64,000 bases of DNA from assembly GCF_900186615.1 (NCBI RefSeq), contig NZ_LT896588.1:456215-520214 (forward strand), read 5' to 3'. Below are positions 37,495 to 48,012 of the stretch, piece by piece. Source of the DNA: Parabacteroides bouchesdurhonensis. Its GTDB lineage: Bacteria > Bacteroidota > Bacteroidia > Bacteroidales > Tannerellaceae. Position 1 is the first letter of the stretch; each line of letters starts with the position of its first letter. The notes under the pieces are model-generated. The model worked only from the letters and a program-made list of their open reading frames with translations, was not told where the DNA came from and searched no databases. The position numbers and the translations under genes were made by a program.

Positions 37495-37513
37495 AATTTA
37501 CTTTTTAAGATAC

Positions 37514-37768
37514 TTATTGAAACAATGCCAAGAAACAAACAACAATAGCAAACAAGGCTACACCTTCCACTAAAGCGGCCATAATAATCATAGACGTACG
37601 AATATCTCCCGCAGCCGACGGTTGACGGCCGATAGATTCCATAGCCCCTTGACCGATCTTACCAATACCTAAACCCGCACCAATTACAGCCAATCCCGCA
37701 CCAATTGTTGCGCCTAACTTACCAAGACTTAAACCTGCTGCTACTTGCAATAAAATTGTTGATAACAT
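37514..37768 (-). CDS. atpE: Fo ATP synthase c subunit
   Basis: 84 residues from the ATG at 37768 (MLSTILLQVAAG). An in-frame ATG at 37813 adds 15 polar residues that do not fit the family. Helix 1 is the glycine-rich GAGLAVIGAGLGIGKIGQG; the loop is GRQPS; helix 2 has the ion-carrying Glu in MAALVEGVALFAIV. The residue after the Glu is Gly rather than Ser/Thr, and the helix 1 Gln of sodium types is not obvious, so proton coupling is the likelier reading. It lies 47 bases after atpB. Confidence 0.93.
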   Translation of the reverse strand: MLSTILLQVAAGLSLGKLGATIGAGLAVIGAGLGIGKIGQGAMESIGRQPSAAGDIRTSMIIMAALVEGVALFAIVVCFLALFQ

Positions 37769-37815
37769 ATTATTCTCTAATTTAAAATTTGTAATATTTG
37801 TTTTATACTTCACTT

Positions 37816-38853
37816 TTACTCTTTAGCCAATCCGATATAAACGGCGGATAAGAGTGTAAATATGTAAGCCTGAATACAGGCAACCAATATTTCTATACAG
37901 TTCATGAATACACAGAATACAACAGAAACGATCGACATAGCCCCATTCACTATTGCTCCCATAGAAACCGATATAAACACCAGGCATGTCAGTCCCAATA
38001 TAATAGTATGTCCGGCCATGATATTTGCAAATAGACGAATCATTAATGCAAAAGGTTTTGTGAACACACCAAAAAATTCAACAAACGGCATAAGAGGAAA
38101 TGGAAGTTTCAAGAAGAGAGGTGTCTCCGGCCAAAAAATCCCCTTCCAATATGCTTTAGTACCCGACACATTGACAATAATAAAAGTAATGGCAGACAAC
38201 ACAAGTGTGATCGCAATATTTCCCGTCACATTTGCTCCTCCGGGGAAAACCGGGATTAGTCCCATTAAATTATTAAGTAGAATAAAGAAAAACACAGTTA
38301 ATAAATAGGGAGCATATTTCCTGTAATCTTTGCCTATATTATCTTTAATGACACCATCATGAATGAAGAAAATGCAAGCTTCAATCATTCCTACAAATCC
38401 ACCAGGAGCTTCCATCGGATGTTTCTTATACCAACGTGCAACTCCTAAGATAACACTCGTCAGGATAATGCAGCTAAGCAATAGAGCCAGCACATTTTTG
38501 GTAATAGAAATATCTAATGGTCTGACCTCTTCTCCTGTACTTTTCTTTTCCACTACTTTTCCGGCATGTTCTCCTTCCTTCGCAATGTAGAAACCATGAT
38601 GCATATTCCCTTCATGGAGACGGGATGCAATAAAGAAATTCCAACCACGCTCTTCACTCTTTACAATAATCGGCAGAGGAATGCTAATTTCCTGCTGGTT
38701 CCAGGAAGTAATATGCCAGGTATAATTATCCTGTATATGGGAAAATACAATCTCCTGTACATTAATTTCTTCTGCAGAAACATCATTAACCCCTATCCAC
38801 CCAAAAGCAAGCCATATTATTAGTAAGAGTTTGTATTTATCTAATGTCCTCAT
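37816..38853 (-). CDS. atpB: Fo ATP synthase a subunit with N-terminal extension
   Basis: 345 residues, about 80 longer than E. coli AtpB. The first ~28 residues look like a signal peptide (LLLIIWLAFGWIGVNDVSA), then a ~100-residue hydrophilic domain that should face the periplasm, then the standard helices. The essential Arg lies in LMIRLFANIMAGHTI; the C-terminal helix is CIEILVACIQAYIFTLLSAVYIGLA. Such an extension is seen in Bacteroidetes a subunits. Its ATG overlaps the upstream small membrane gene by 17 bases. Confidence 0.94.
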   Translation of the reverse strand: MRTLDKYKLLLIIWLAFGWIGVNDVSAEEINVQEIVFSHIQDNYTWHITSWNQQEISIPLPIIVKSEERGWNFFIASRLHEGNMHHGFYIAKEGEHAGKVVEKKSTGEEVRPLDISITKNVLALLLSCIILTSVILGVARWYKKHPMEAPGGFVGMIEACIFFIHDGVIKDNIGKDYRKYAPYLLTVFFFILLNNLMGLIPVFPGGANVTGNIAITLVLSAITFIIVNVSGTKAYWKGIFWPETPLFLKLPFPLMPFVEFFGVFTKPFALMIRLFANIMAGHTIILGLTCLVFISVSMGAIVNGAMSIVSVVFCVFMNCIEILVACIQAYIFTLLSAVYIGLAKE

Positions 38854-39250
38854 CTTTGTGTATTATTCTTCTCTTTTCATATAAATAAAATGTATAGGTC
38901 TCCAATACTAAATAAATGAAATAGAAAAGCATCAATGTCAACCCGAAACTTTTAACATGTTCTTCAACCAGTGTCGCATAAAGCCATAAAAAGGTCAATG
39001 CAATTATGAATTTACATAAGCGGACGATCATATAAATTGTAACAATCATATCTCCATGTTTCTTCTTTACCCGATCCAGGAAAAAAGCCATTGCTAATCC
39101 CATTATCCAATAAAACACAGGAATAGATGGATACCATCTAAAATAATGATTAGGCCAAATAGTATACAATAAACCACCTAATGTCACCCCCAAAGCGACA
39201 TTAATAAATGTGATCAAGCCCATTAACCGCCACTTTAATCTACTGCTCAT
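38837..39250 (-). CDS. Small membrane protein inside the atp operon (AtpI/AtpZ-like position)
   Basis: 137 residues from ATG 39250; an ATG at 39265 (142 residues, overlapping atpC by 8 bases) is possible. Four membrane helices are visible (LITFINVALGVTLGGLLYTIW, SIPVFYWIMGLAMAFFL, VTIYMIVRLCKFIIALTFLWLY, LMLFYFIYLVLETYTFYLY) with a basic tail. It lies where AtpI-type Fo assembly or ion-supply helpers lie, upstream of atpB, but I see no firm AtpI signature. Function inferred from place only. Confidence 0.75.
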   Translation of the reverse strand: MSSRLKWRLMGLITFINVALGVTLGGLLYTIWPNHYFRWYPSIPVFYWIMGLAMAFFLDRVKKKHGDMIVTIYMIVRLCKFIIALTFLWLYATLVEEHVKSFGLTLMLFYFIYLVLETYTFYLYEKRRIIHKDEDIR

Positions 39251-39257
39251 GATTTTT

Positions 39258-39491
39258 TTATTCAATACAAACAGAGAGATGATCGTCTTTTATCTCAACG
39301 AAACCACCCTCGACTTCTTTTTTCTGTTCAATTCCTTTTACGCTATATACAATGACACCTTTCGTTAGAGCGGCTATCAGCGGAGCATGTTTAGGCAATA
39401 CATCAAATTGTCCTTCTACTCCGGGAAAGGAAACGGACTCAGCGTTTCCTTGATAGACAACACCTTCCGGTGACAGAATCTCTAAATTCAT
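39258..39491 (-). CDS. atpC: F1 ATP synthase epsilon subunit, short form
   Basis: 77 residues: the beta-sandwich domain only (LEILSPEGVVYQGNAESVSFPG, GQFDVLPKHAPLIAAL). The C-terminal helical hairpin that inhibits ATP hydrolysis in longer epsilon subunits is absent, with a stop straight after the last strand (IKDDHLSVCIE). This short form is usual in Bacteroidetes. One base before the atpD stop region, so co-translated. Confidence 0.92.
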   Translation of the reverse strand: MNLEILSPEGVVYQGNAESVSFPGVEGQFDVLPKHAPLIAALTKGVIVYSVKGIEQKKEVEGGFVEIKDDHLSVCIE

Positions 39492-39492
39492 T

Positions 39493-41025
<1,533 letters not shown>

Positions 41026-41035
41026 TTATCACCGT

Positions 41036-41043
41036 CAAAGATA
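41036..41043 (-). promoter_or_regulatory. Probable -7 box for the atp operon
   Basis: Minus strand TATCTTTG fits TAnnTTTG, 22 bases before the atpD ATG, in an AT-rich gap. No exact TTTG is seen at the -33 position. Confidence 0.55.
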
Positions 41044-41143
41044 CAAACAATAAAATAATAAAAAATGTCCCATATGTCTATAAAAATAGTTCAAATACAT
41101 ATTCAATCATAATACATTTCTTTCCCATTACTCTCTTTCAGCA

Positions 41144-43702
41144 TCAAAACGACAATGCCATAGTCATACGCACTCCACTTTTTTGTATATCCGGATGATC
41201 GAGATAGTTCAAACGCCATACATAGTCTATACGCAGGAATTTAAATATATTTTCGATCCCCACACTTGCTTCCATATAGGGAGTATCACTCATTTTGTAG
41301 GTAGTCTTTGGAAAGGCATAAAGCCCTTCACCCCCCATTGCCGGATTATTCTTATCCGTTAAGTTGCCCCATAGGCCACGGAAACCGAACACTTCACGCC
41401 ATTTCAGTTTTTTAATAAAAGGCAAACGATTCAGCAAGTTCCCGTTCATATAGTAGGTTACATCCCACGAAACATATTCGTCGTTGATGAACTCCAAAGC
41501 GTTCATATTCGTGTATGTCTCCGGCTGGATAGTATATGTGAGGTTTGCATTGGGCAATATCAGTAACGGGTAAGGAACCTTGGTCCATACCTTACCTGCT
41601 TTGGTAATAATATCTATGTAGCCGAAAGCAGAGAACCAGAAACGTTTCTGAAGGCCGATGTCCGTACGCTGGTAGTTGTAGTCCGAACCAAGAAATCCTT
41701 TCCGTGCCATAATATGGTTAGCATTGACTATCAGGGCATCGAAAGTGATGGGGATACGAAGGTTGCGCGTTTGGTAGAACTTCTCGTTCTTGCCATAGCG
41801 AAAGCGCAGTTCCAATGCGGTCATATCGTAATGATTAACCGAAGTAAACGTACGATCCTGTCCGATACGATCGAAAGCGGCATAAGGCGTGGAATACTCG
41901 CGCCAGTTACGGACAATCGCATTATAAGATATACCACTATAAAGCTCGCGCGTATAGGTCAGTTCGGCATTACGCAGATAGGTGACATAGGGATCTCTCA
42001 TGCGGCGTATCATCAACATCATGTTATCTTTGCTGGTGTACATATAGTCCTGCCCCAGTTTATTGACATCATACATATATTCCATGCGGAGCGAGTGAAC
42101 AGGATATTCCTTGCGGAACTCTCTACGGTCGTTGAACGAATATTCCACCAGGGCGTCATACTTCAGCTTTTCATCTTTTATGCCGTATGCCATGTAGCCG
42201 TCCATAAACAAGTGTTTGCTGAATGCTGTGGTCGTAGTCCCTCCTACACGGAAACGCGTTCCTTCAAGAATATCATTATTGACGGTTGAGTTGATGGGGC
42301 CAAACTCGAACTTACTCTTTTCCGGCTCCCTATTGGTGGGAATATAGCCCGATACAATAGTAGTGAGCACCTTCATCGTAATCCTGTAAGCCGGCACAGC
42401 GTTCAGCCTTGCCATCAGCTTATCCGTGGAATTGGGATTGCGGGGGACGGCTTCTTGCGGACGATGTAATTCCCAGAAATCATCCGTCTGCCGATGCGAG
42501 CCTTGCATAGTGATGACAGGAGCACTTTCCTTGAAGATACGCATCCGTTCGGTATCCGGTTCTTCAAAGGAGTGGTTGGTGTAGATATTCAGCCGCCGGG
42601 CATACATGCCTCTGGTACGCTCGGTCAGTTTGAAGTTGACACTAATGTCATCTTTAGTCGTGATACGGGTGCTGTCCGACGTGCGCTCAAACTCTTGTTC
42701 GATAGTCAACCGGGAGACAAAGTTCAGGTTGATATCTTTGGGAACGTTAAGCACAGCCCGTTGTACAAAATAGGTAGAGTCGAGCGTAACGTAAAGATGT
42801 CCGGTAAAACCGAATGTCTCCGAGTTGAAAGGTACGAAACCTAAATCTACGCACTGGCTGCCGTTCACCCAAAGTGTGTCCAACAGATAGTATTTGTAGT
42901 AGTTCGGTCCGATGGAAGAGAGCGGGCTGACGAAACGTTGCAGAAACAGAGGAATGTCGTTCTGGAAGATATCCACCTCGCGGAACACTTCTTCCAAAAA
43001 CTGCCGTACACCATCACTGGAGAATATTTCGTCAATACCCGAGGATTTATAACCCTTCACGACCTGCTTTTCCGATTTTGGATATTTGCGGTAATAAACC
43101 GTCTGCACTTTCTCTTTCTCCGATACGGGAAGAATAGTGATGCCGCTTTCCAAAGTATCAACATACTCACTCAAAAAATCGAACTTACTTGTCTTACCTT
43201 CTTTTAGAGGTTTAGGGGTATAATCATTTTTAGCAAAGAATATCTTTTCATATTGGTCGTAACTGAAGTAATCATGATTCCGGGGAGAATTACTCTTCCG
43301 CAAAGAAATAACGTGACGCACAAACTCTACGGCAGGATTTTCCCTCTTCCTATATCTCTCCCGTTGGGCCTTCACAGTTATTTCACTCAGCGCGATGCCT
43401 TCCGGAGAGAGGTTTATTTTCAAGTCTATGGGATTCCCTTTCGGAGCAAGGTGTATCTCCCGCGTCTCATACCCCAAATAGAATATTCGCAGGACGGCAG
43501 GTGCATTCGGAACGGAGAATGAAAAATGTCCGTTATCATCAGTGGCACCGCCTATGCTCGTTCCTTCCAATATCAGCGAGGCATAGGGCAATCCTTCACC
43601 CGTAATCGAGTCGGTTACAATGCCGTTCACTACCGTATGTTGCGCATGGGCTGCACATATGATAAACAAGAATGCCAGCCAAAGGTATATCTTCTTTCTC
43701 AT
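41144..43702 (-). CDS. DUF5686 outer-membrane protein with carboxypeptidase-like N-terminal domain
   Basis: 852 residues. Signal peptide MRKKIYLWLAFLFIICAAHA; then a CarboxypepD-reg-like Ig domain (VVNGIVTDSITGEGLPYASLILEG, residues about 25-105); then a long beta-rich DUF5686 region with many alternating aromatic strands and a final Phe (GVRMTMALSF), suggesting an outer-membrane barrel. It lies 26 bases after the CDP-alcohol phosphatidyltransferase gene, in the same direction and with the same raised GC, so it may belong to the lipid locus as a surface or export part. Function unknown. Confidence 0.83.
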   Translation of the reverse strand: MRKKIYLWLAFLFIICAAHAQHTVVNGIVTDSITGEGLPYASLILEGTSIGGATDDNGHFSFSVPNAPAVLRIFYLGYETREIHLAPKGNPIDLKINLSPEGIALSEITVKAQRERYRKRENPAVEFVRHVISLRKSNSPRNHDYFSYDQYEKIFFAKNDYTPKPLKEGKTSKFDFLSEYVDTLESGITILPVSEKEKVQTVYYRKYPKSEKQVVKGYKSSGIDEIFSSDGVRQFLEEVFREVDIFQNDIPLFLQRFVSPLSSIGPNYYKYYLLDTLWVNGSQCVDLGFVPFNSETFGFTGHLYVTLDSTYFVQRAVLNVPKDINLNFVSRLTIEQEFERTSDSTRITTKDDISVNFKLTERTRGMYARRLNIYTNHSFEEPDTERMRIFKESAPVITMQGSHRQTDDFWELHRPQEAVPRNPNSTDKLMARLNAVPAYRITMKVLTTIVSGYIPTNREPEKSKFEFGPINSTVNNDILEGTRFRVGGTTTTAFSKHLFMDGYMAYGIKDEKLKYDALVEYSFNDRREFRKEYPVHSLRMEYMYDVNKLGQDYMYTSKDNMMLMIRRMRDPYVTYLRNAELTYTRELYSGISYNAIVRNWREYSTPYAAFDRIGQDRTFTSVNHYDMTALELRFRYGKNEKFYQTRNLRIPITFDALIVNANHIMARKGFLGSDYNYQRTDIGLQKRFWFSAFGYIDIITKAGKVWTKVPYPLLILPNANLTYTIQPETYTNMNALEFINDEYVSWDVTYYMNGNLLNRLPFIKKLKWREVFGFRGLWGNLTDKNNPAMGGEGLYAFPKTTYKMSDTPYMEASVGIENIFKFLRIDYVWRLNYLDHPDIQKSGVRMTMALSF

Positions 43703-43728
43703 TACAATCTTTTACTTTTATTATTCTC

Positions 43729-44715
43729 CTATATTTCCGTGTCGCACAATTGTTTGCAAATATTCTCATGTTTCCGTCGCATGTACAGGCAGAGAGCTGT
43801 CATGATGAATACTTCAAAAAAGAAGTACAGCCATGGTAAATCCACCAGGCAGACAGCATAGAGAACGATCGCGCGAGTGTTAAACGTCAGGATGTTCGCC
43901 CACTTCATCAGAGGCAGTGAGAGCACACGGAAACGGTCACGAAATGCCTGCGGAATATTCTCCGTTGCACCATAGCGTTTACGCAGCTTTTTCATCAATC
44001 GCTGGAACTCCGGAGTCTGAACCTCCTGTCCACGAGTATAGTTTACATAGGTTTTCAGAAAAGCTTTCCACAGGAAATTGCCTTTCCACGGCGTTTCATC
44101 ATACAACCTTTGCTGTTGCACGGAATTATCCAGCTCACTACCGGCCTCGCCTTTTAGGAAGAAGAGGTGGATTTGGCGGTAATAGTCGGCCAGACCGCAT
44201 TGACGGCTGTGACAGCCGAAACCGGAGTAGAGTGCAATGATAAGCAGTACCAGTGTAGCAATCCACATATTCTGTACATTGTTTTCGATACCTAGATATT
44301 GAAATTCCATGTCATGGTGGACGTAAAACCGATAAACCAAACTTAGATAGATCGGTATAAACCAGACTTCACTGGCTGCACCATCAAGGATACGCCCCAG
44401 TTGGGTCTTCTTTCCCGTCATGCGTGCCAGTTGGCCATCAGCGCTATCATAGAAGTTTGCCCATGCCAGCAAAAGAATAGCAACAGCGTTCAGTAACAGC
44501 CCGTTCATGCCTTCCGTGCGGTAGGAACCATGTGCAAAGAAGAATGCCGAGCTTGCTCCGATAATCATAGAGAGAATGGTCACGGTATTGGGGTGTACGT
44601 TCAGCCGTTGGAACAGTAATGCCCAATGGTAACCGATTGGTCGTGTCCACACCCGGTCCAGCCATTCCTCCGTGTCATTGGACTTATAAGTGGATTGAAT
44701 ATTTTCTTTTGACAT
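43729..44715 (-). CDS. CDP-alcohol phosphatidyltransferase family membrane protein
   Basis: 328 residues. The family motif D-x2-DG-x2-AR-x8-G-x3-D is present (DSADGQLARMTGKKTQLGRILD), but the next position, x3-D, reads GAASE: Ser where the catalytic Asp usually is, with Glu one later. Five or six membrane helices surround it (NTVTILSMIIGASSAFFFA, LLLNAVAILLLAWANFY, MWIATLVLLIIALYSGFG, AIVLYAVCLVDLPWLYFFFEVFI). Family enzymes move a phospho-alcohol from a CDP-alcohol to an acceptor in the inner membrane. Here it may place a head group on the locus product. The motif change leaves activity open. Confidence 0.82.
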   Translation of the reverse strand: MSKENIQSTYKSNDTEEWLDRVWTRPIGYHWALLFQRLNVHPNTVTILSMIIGASSAFFFAHGSYRTEGMNGLLLNAVAILLLAWANFYDSADGQLARMTGKKTQLGRILDGAASEVWFIPIYLSLVYRFYVHHDMEFQYLGIENNVQNMWIATLVLLIIALYSGFGCHSRQCGLADYYRQIHLFFLKGEAGSELDNSVQQQRLYDETPWKGNFLWKAFLKTYVNYTRGQEVQTPEFQRLMKKLRKRYGATENIPQAFRDRFRVLSLPLMKWANILTFNTRAIVLYAVCLVDLPWLYFFFEVFIMTALCLYMRRKHENICKQLCDTEI

Positions 44716-44727
44716 AAATCTATTTTA

Positions 44728-45144
44728 TTAAAAAAACTTTTCCTGCCACTCCCTATAGTAGTCAGGTACATCTATCATGAGTATCCCTTCCGCGTCGATG
44801 AATAATTGAGTGGTAGCTCCTTCAGCGCATAATGTGAGGTCACGTTCCCTGTATATTTTATATACATAGTCGAGTCGTGCTCCGGGATGATGTACATACT
44901 GTGTATGCACTACCGCCACATCGTTCAGCATAAGCGGTGCCAGGTAACGGATGTTGATGTCATAGATAGGTGCATAAATACCCACCCGTTGCATGTCGGC
45001 ATAACCTATGCCGGGATAGTGCCGTCCAAACGACTCTCGTCCGTCCTCCAGATAAGTAACGAACGAACCGTGCCACACACGTTGCATGGAGTCTATCTCA
45101 TTGAATCTTACCGGTATGTAGCAAATGTCTTTAAGTTCCTTCAT
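44728..45144 (-). CDS. YbgC/4HBT-type acyl thioesterase
   Basis: 138 residues, single hotdog. The 4HBT active-site region reads VRFNEIDSMQRVWHGSFVTYLEDGRESFGR, with Asp in place and the helix Glu. It would release or edit acyl chains from ACP or CoA. Its ATG overlaps the LolA-like stop by four bases (ATGA), and the next gene follows after 12 bases. Confidence 0.87.
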   Translation of the reverse strand: MKELKDICYIPVRFNEIDSMQRVWHGSFVTYLEDGRESFGRHYPGIGYADMQRVGIYAPIYDINIRYLAPLMLNDVAVVHTQYVHHPGARLDYVYKIYRERDLTLCAEGATTQLFIDAEGILMIDVPDYYREWQEKFF

Positions 45145-45773
45145 TGTACGGCATTGACATCGAAGACACTGTCGCTGACTTCTGCATTGAACAAATAGTT
45201 GGAAAAATCGTATTGTGTATAATTCCCACCCTGCTCGTTGATACGTAGACGGTGCAATTCGGCGACTTTTAAGTCAATAGTAGCAACACAGGAAGTGAAC
45301 ATCATCCGACGTTTTACTTTAGAATCCGTTACGGTAGGAGTAATAATAATCGTGCAAATGTCGCCCTGCTTCGTCAATTTCACATCTGCCAGTTCAGAAA
45401 GGGAAGTTTCATCGTCTGCGGAAAGCAGGTTACGGAATACGGATTGCAAAACTTCAAACGGGTTATTGCCTTTCCCTTTAGCCCGTGCCGTTCGTTGTTT
45501 GCCATCCTTTACCATGACGAATGTATTGTCTACGGCCAGCAGCATTTCTTTCACATCTTTAAATATCATGCTTTGGCAATTTGGCTTCTTGTAATAGAAG
45601 TGCCCTTGGGCTATCATGTCCTGCGCAATAGCTGTATTGTGCCGGGTTTGCGTCACGTTGGTTATCACTGTATTTGCGTTTTTGTATCGCTCTGCCGCTT
45701 TGCGGATGTCCGCCCGCTGTGCTGAAAGTCCAGTGCAGATAAGGAGAGCGGAAATGATAAATATTTTTTTCAT
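45141..45773 (-). CDS. LolA-like periplasmic lipoprotein carrier
   Basis: 210 residues with a signal peptide MKKIFIISALLICTGLSAQ. The mature part is the open beta-barrel LolA type: IAQGHFYYKKPNCQSMIF (the G-x-F-x-x-K-P pattern), then LAVDNTFVMVKDGKQRT. LolA homologs next to acyl-ACP and MMPL genes are a mark of aryl-polyene loci, where they are thought to carry the lipid product. Ends with ADVSDSVFDVNAVQ-type beta strand. Four-base overlap with the thioesterase gene. Confidence 0.83.
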   Translation of the reverse strand: MKKIFIISALLICTGLSAQRADIRKAAERYKNANTVITNVTQTRHNTAIAQDMIAQGHFYYKKPNCQSMIFKDVKEMLLAVDNTFVMVKDGKQRTARAKGKGNNPFEVLQSVFRNLLSADDETSLSELADVKLTKQGDICTIIITPTVTDSKVKRRMMFTSCVATIDLKVAELHRLRINEQGGNYTQYDFSNYLFNAEVSDSVFDVNAVQ

Positions 45774-45785
45774 ATCAGATGTGTT

Positions 45786-46520
45786 TTATGTATAAAGTCC
45801 TCCATTAATGGAGATCACTTCTCCGGTAATATATCCGGCTTGCGGTGAGGCAAGAAAACCCACCAGTTCCGCGACTTCGGCAGAAGTTCCGAAACGTTGG
45901 GCAGGAATGGTTTTCTTCAATGCAGCCACATCCAGACCTTCCGTCATGTCTGTTTCTATGAAACCGGGGGCCACAGCGTTAACGGTCACCTGTTTTCGTG
46001 CAACCTCTTGTGCCAATGCCTTCGTAGCAGCTATGATACCTCCCTTTGCGGCAGAATAATTGGTCTGCCCCGGTTGCCCTTTCAGTCCGCTGACACTTGC
46101 CAAATTGATAATACGCCCATATTTATGCGCCAACATAGGTTGCAGCAAGGCTTGCGTCATATTATAAAAGCCATTAAGAGTAATATCAATTACACGATGC
46201 CAATCTTCTTCCGGCATAAACACCAAGACATTGTCACTACGGATACCGGCGTTATTCACCAAGACCTCGATGTATTCTTCCGGATGACTTTTTTCCCATG
46301 CATCGATGGCTTTGACCACTTGTTCGCGCTTGCTGACATCAAACATCAATATTTCCCCGTCACCTCCTGTCTGGTGTACCAGTTCAAGTGTTTTCCGGGC
46401 TTCTATGGAGTTATCCACGTAGTTAATTAAAATATTGTAACCCATTTGAGCCAGTTTTACACAGATAGCACTTCCTATGCCACGACTGCCTCCGGTTACT
46501 AATGCGTACTTCTTTGTCAT
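45786..46520 (-). CDS. FabG-like 3-oxoacyl-ACP reductase (SDR)
   Basis: 244 residues, a classical short-chain dehydrogenase. NADPH loop TGGSRGIGSAI; NNAG at about 90; catalytic Ser in NLASVSGL and Tyr-x3-Lys in NYSAAKGG; C-terminal FIETDMTEGL and TGEVISINGG as in FabG. It would reduce the beta-keto group during chain building with the locus ketosynthase. It may be a cluster-specific ketoreductase rather than the housekeeping FabG. Confidence 0.9.
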   Translation of the reverse strand: MTKKYALVTGGSRGIGSAICVKLAQMGYNILINYVDNSIEARKTLELVHQTGGDGEILMFDVSKREQVVKAIDAWEKSHPEEYIEVLVNNAGIRSDNVLVFMPEEDWHRVIDITLNGFYNMTQALLQPMLAHKYGRIINLASVSGLKGQPGQTNYSAAKGGIIAATKALAQEVARKQVTVNAVAPGFIETDMTEGLDVAALKKTIPAQRFGTSAEVAELVGFLASPQAGYITGEVISINGGLYT

Positions 46521-46527
46521 ATATTTT

Positions 46528-48009
46528 TTATTTGTTTGGTTCTATTATCTTCCATACCGCCTCTTTTCCCATAACCTCGGCACAAGTATAAAATGCAGTC
46601 ATGGTCACGCCATGTAACCCATGCAGCATCAGGTTCTGTCCTGTAAGGAGCAGGTTGGGTACAGGTGTGCGTGGCGAAAGCATGGTCATCAGTGGATCGC
46701 GGAAATCCTTACGTATGCCGTAAGCACTTCCGTTAGGCGTAAACGTATAATCATGCCAAGTCAGCGGAGTGCTGGTATAACATTCTGACATGTTACGAAG
46801 TCCGGGCAAGAAATGTTCGGCCAAGATGATGCACTCATCTGCCATGCGCTCCTTCATCGTATTGTACTCGCTACCACGCCGACCTACCTGTGTATCGTTC
46901 CAAATCTTGCATTTGTCCCACGTCATAGGTGTGAGCAAATCCACTTGCCGGGTATAGTCACTGTCATCTTCCGGTTTCCGGCAACTGACCAGTATGCCGC
47001 CAACAGGTGTATTATCCTGATAGAATGTCCACACGTTCGGTTGGCGATATATATATTGATTCCAGTTGAAATAACGCAAGCTATTCGGCCGGATACTAAG
47101 CGATACGGTGAACATTCCGAAAGTATTCTCCAGACCAGCCAGCCGATTGCGATAGACTGGCTTCATCCGACTGTTTTGTTTCACCAATTGACAGGTAAGA
47201 GCAGGATGAATGTCACTAATGAAAAACCGGCCTTCATATGTTTCTCCATTGGAACAAACCACATGGGTCAGTTGCCCGTTCCGATCCACTAACTCCTGTG
47301 CTTTAGCGTTGCAAATGATTTCTCCACCCTGTGCTCGGATGCCTTCTGCCAAAGCCTTCACAATTAATGAACCATCGCCCCTCAACCGCCAACTACTTTC
47401 GATGAAACTGCTGTTTCCATGCAGAAAGGTAAATAAAGGAAGTGATTCCTGCCGAAGTTCCATCTTCAATGATGTTCCGCTAAGTACATTTATCAGTAAT
47501 GGATCACGGAAGTTTCCCGTCAGGTATTGCCAGGCACTTGCTCCCATAAGTTCGTATAAAAAGGAGAAGCCATCAGTATCGGTATTCAGTACTGCAAACT
47601 GCTGGCTTGCGGAGCGTTTCAATAAATCCGTATAGCGTTGCAGGGCAGCTCGTTCGGCAGGAAAGTCTTCTGCTAACCGTTGTACAAAGGCATCGTAACC
47701 TTGTGCAAAGGCAAAGGTACGTTCTCCGACAGTTACACGATCGAAGCCATCAGCATCCAACCGGTGCCAGGGTAAATCCAGCAATCCTAAGTAATGGAAA
47801 GCAGCATGTAATGACTGTCCTTCGTCCAGACCGCCCACGTAATGGAAACCGGTATCGAAAGTCAGTTCACGTCGCCGATAACTTTGGAGGCAACCGCCAA
47901 GTTGGGATTCCTTCTCTAATACAAGAACTCTCCGTCCTGTACGGGAAAGGATATATCCACACTCCAGGCCACCCAATCCGCTACCTATGATGATTATATC
48001 ATATTTCAT
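46528..48009 (-). CDS. FAD-dependent oxidoreductase of the CrtI/RetSat type
   Basis: 493 residues. N-terminal Rossmann motif DIIIIGSGLGGLECGYIL followed by the second FAD motif VLVLEKESQLGGCLQSY; C-terminal FAD motif PVPNLLLTGQNLMLHGLHGV. This layout is that of phytoene desaturases, carotenoid isomerases and retinol saturases. In a polyene-type locus it could desaturate, saturate or isomerise the conjugated chain. Three bases separate it from the MMPL gene and 7 from the FabG gene. Confidence 0.87.
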   Translation of the reverse strand: MKYDIIIIGSGLGGLECGYILSRTGRRVLVLEKESQLGGCLQSYRRRELTFDTGFHYVGGLDEGQSLHAAFHYLGLLDLPWHRLDADGFDRVTVGERTFAFAQGYDAFVQRLAEDFPAERAALQRYTDLLKRSASQQFAVLNTDTDGFSFLYELMGASAWQYLTGNFRDPLLINVLSGTSLKMELRQESLPLFTFLHGNSSFIESSWRLRGDGSLIVKALAEGIRAQGGEIICNAKAQELVDRNGQLTHVVCSNGETYEGRFFISDIHPALTCQLVKQNSRMKPVYRNRLAGLENTFGMFTVSLSIRPNSLRYFNWNQYIYRQPNVWTFYQDNTPVGGILVSCRKPEDDSDYTRQVDLLTPMTWDKCKIWNDTQVGRRGSEYNTMKERMADECIILAEHFLPGLRNMSECYTSTPLTWHDYTFTPNGSAYGIRKDFRDPLMTMLSPRTPVPNLLLTGQNLMLHGLHGVTMTAFYTCAEVMGKEAVWKIIEPNK

Positions 48010-48012
48010 TTC

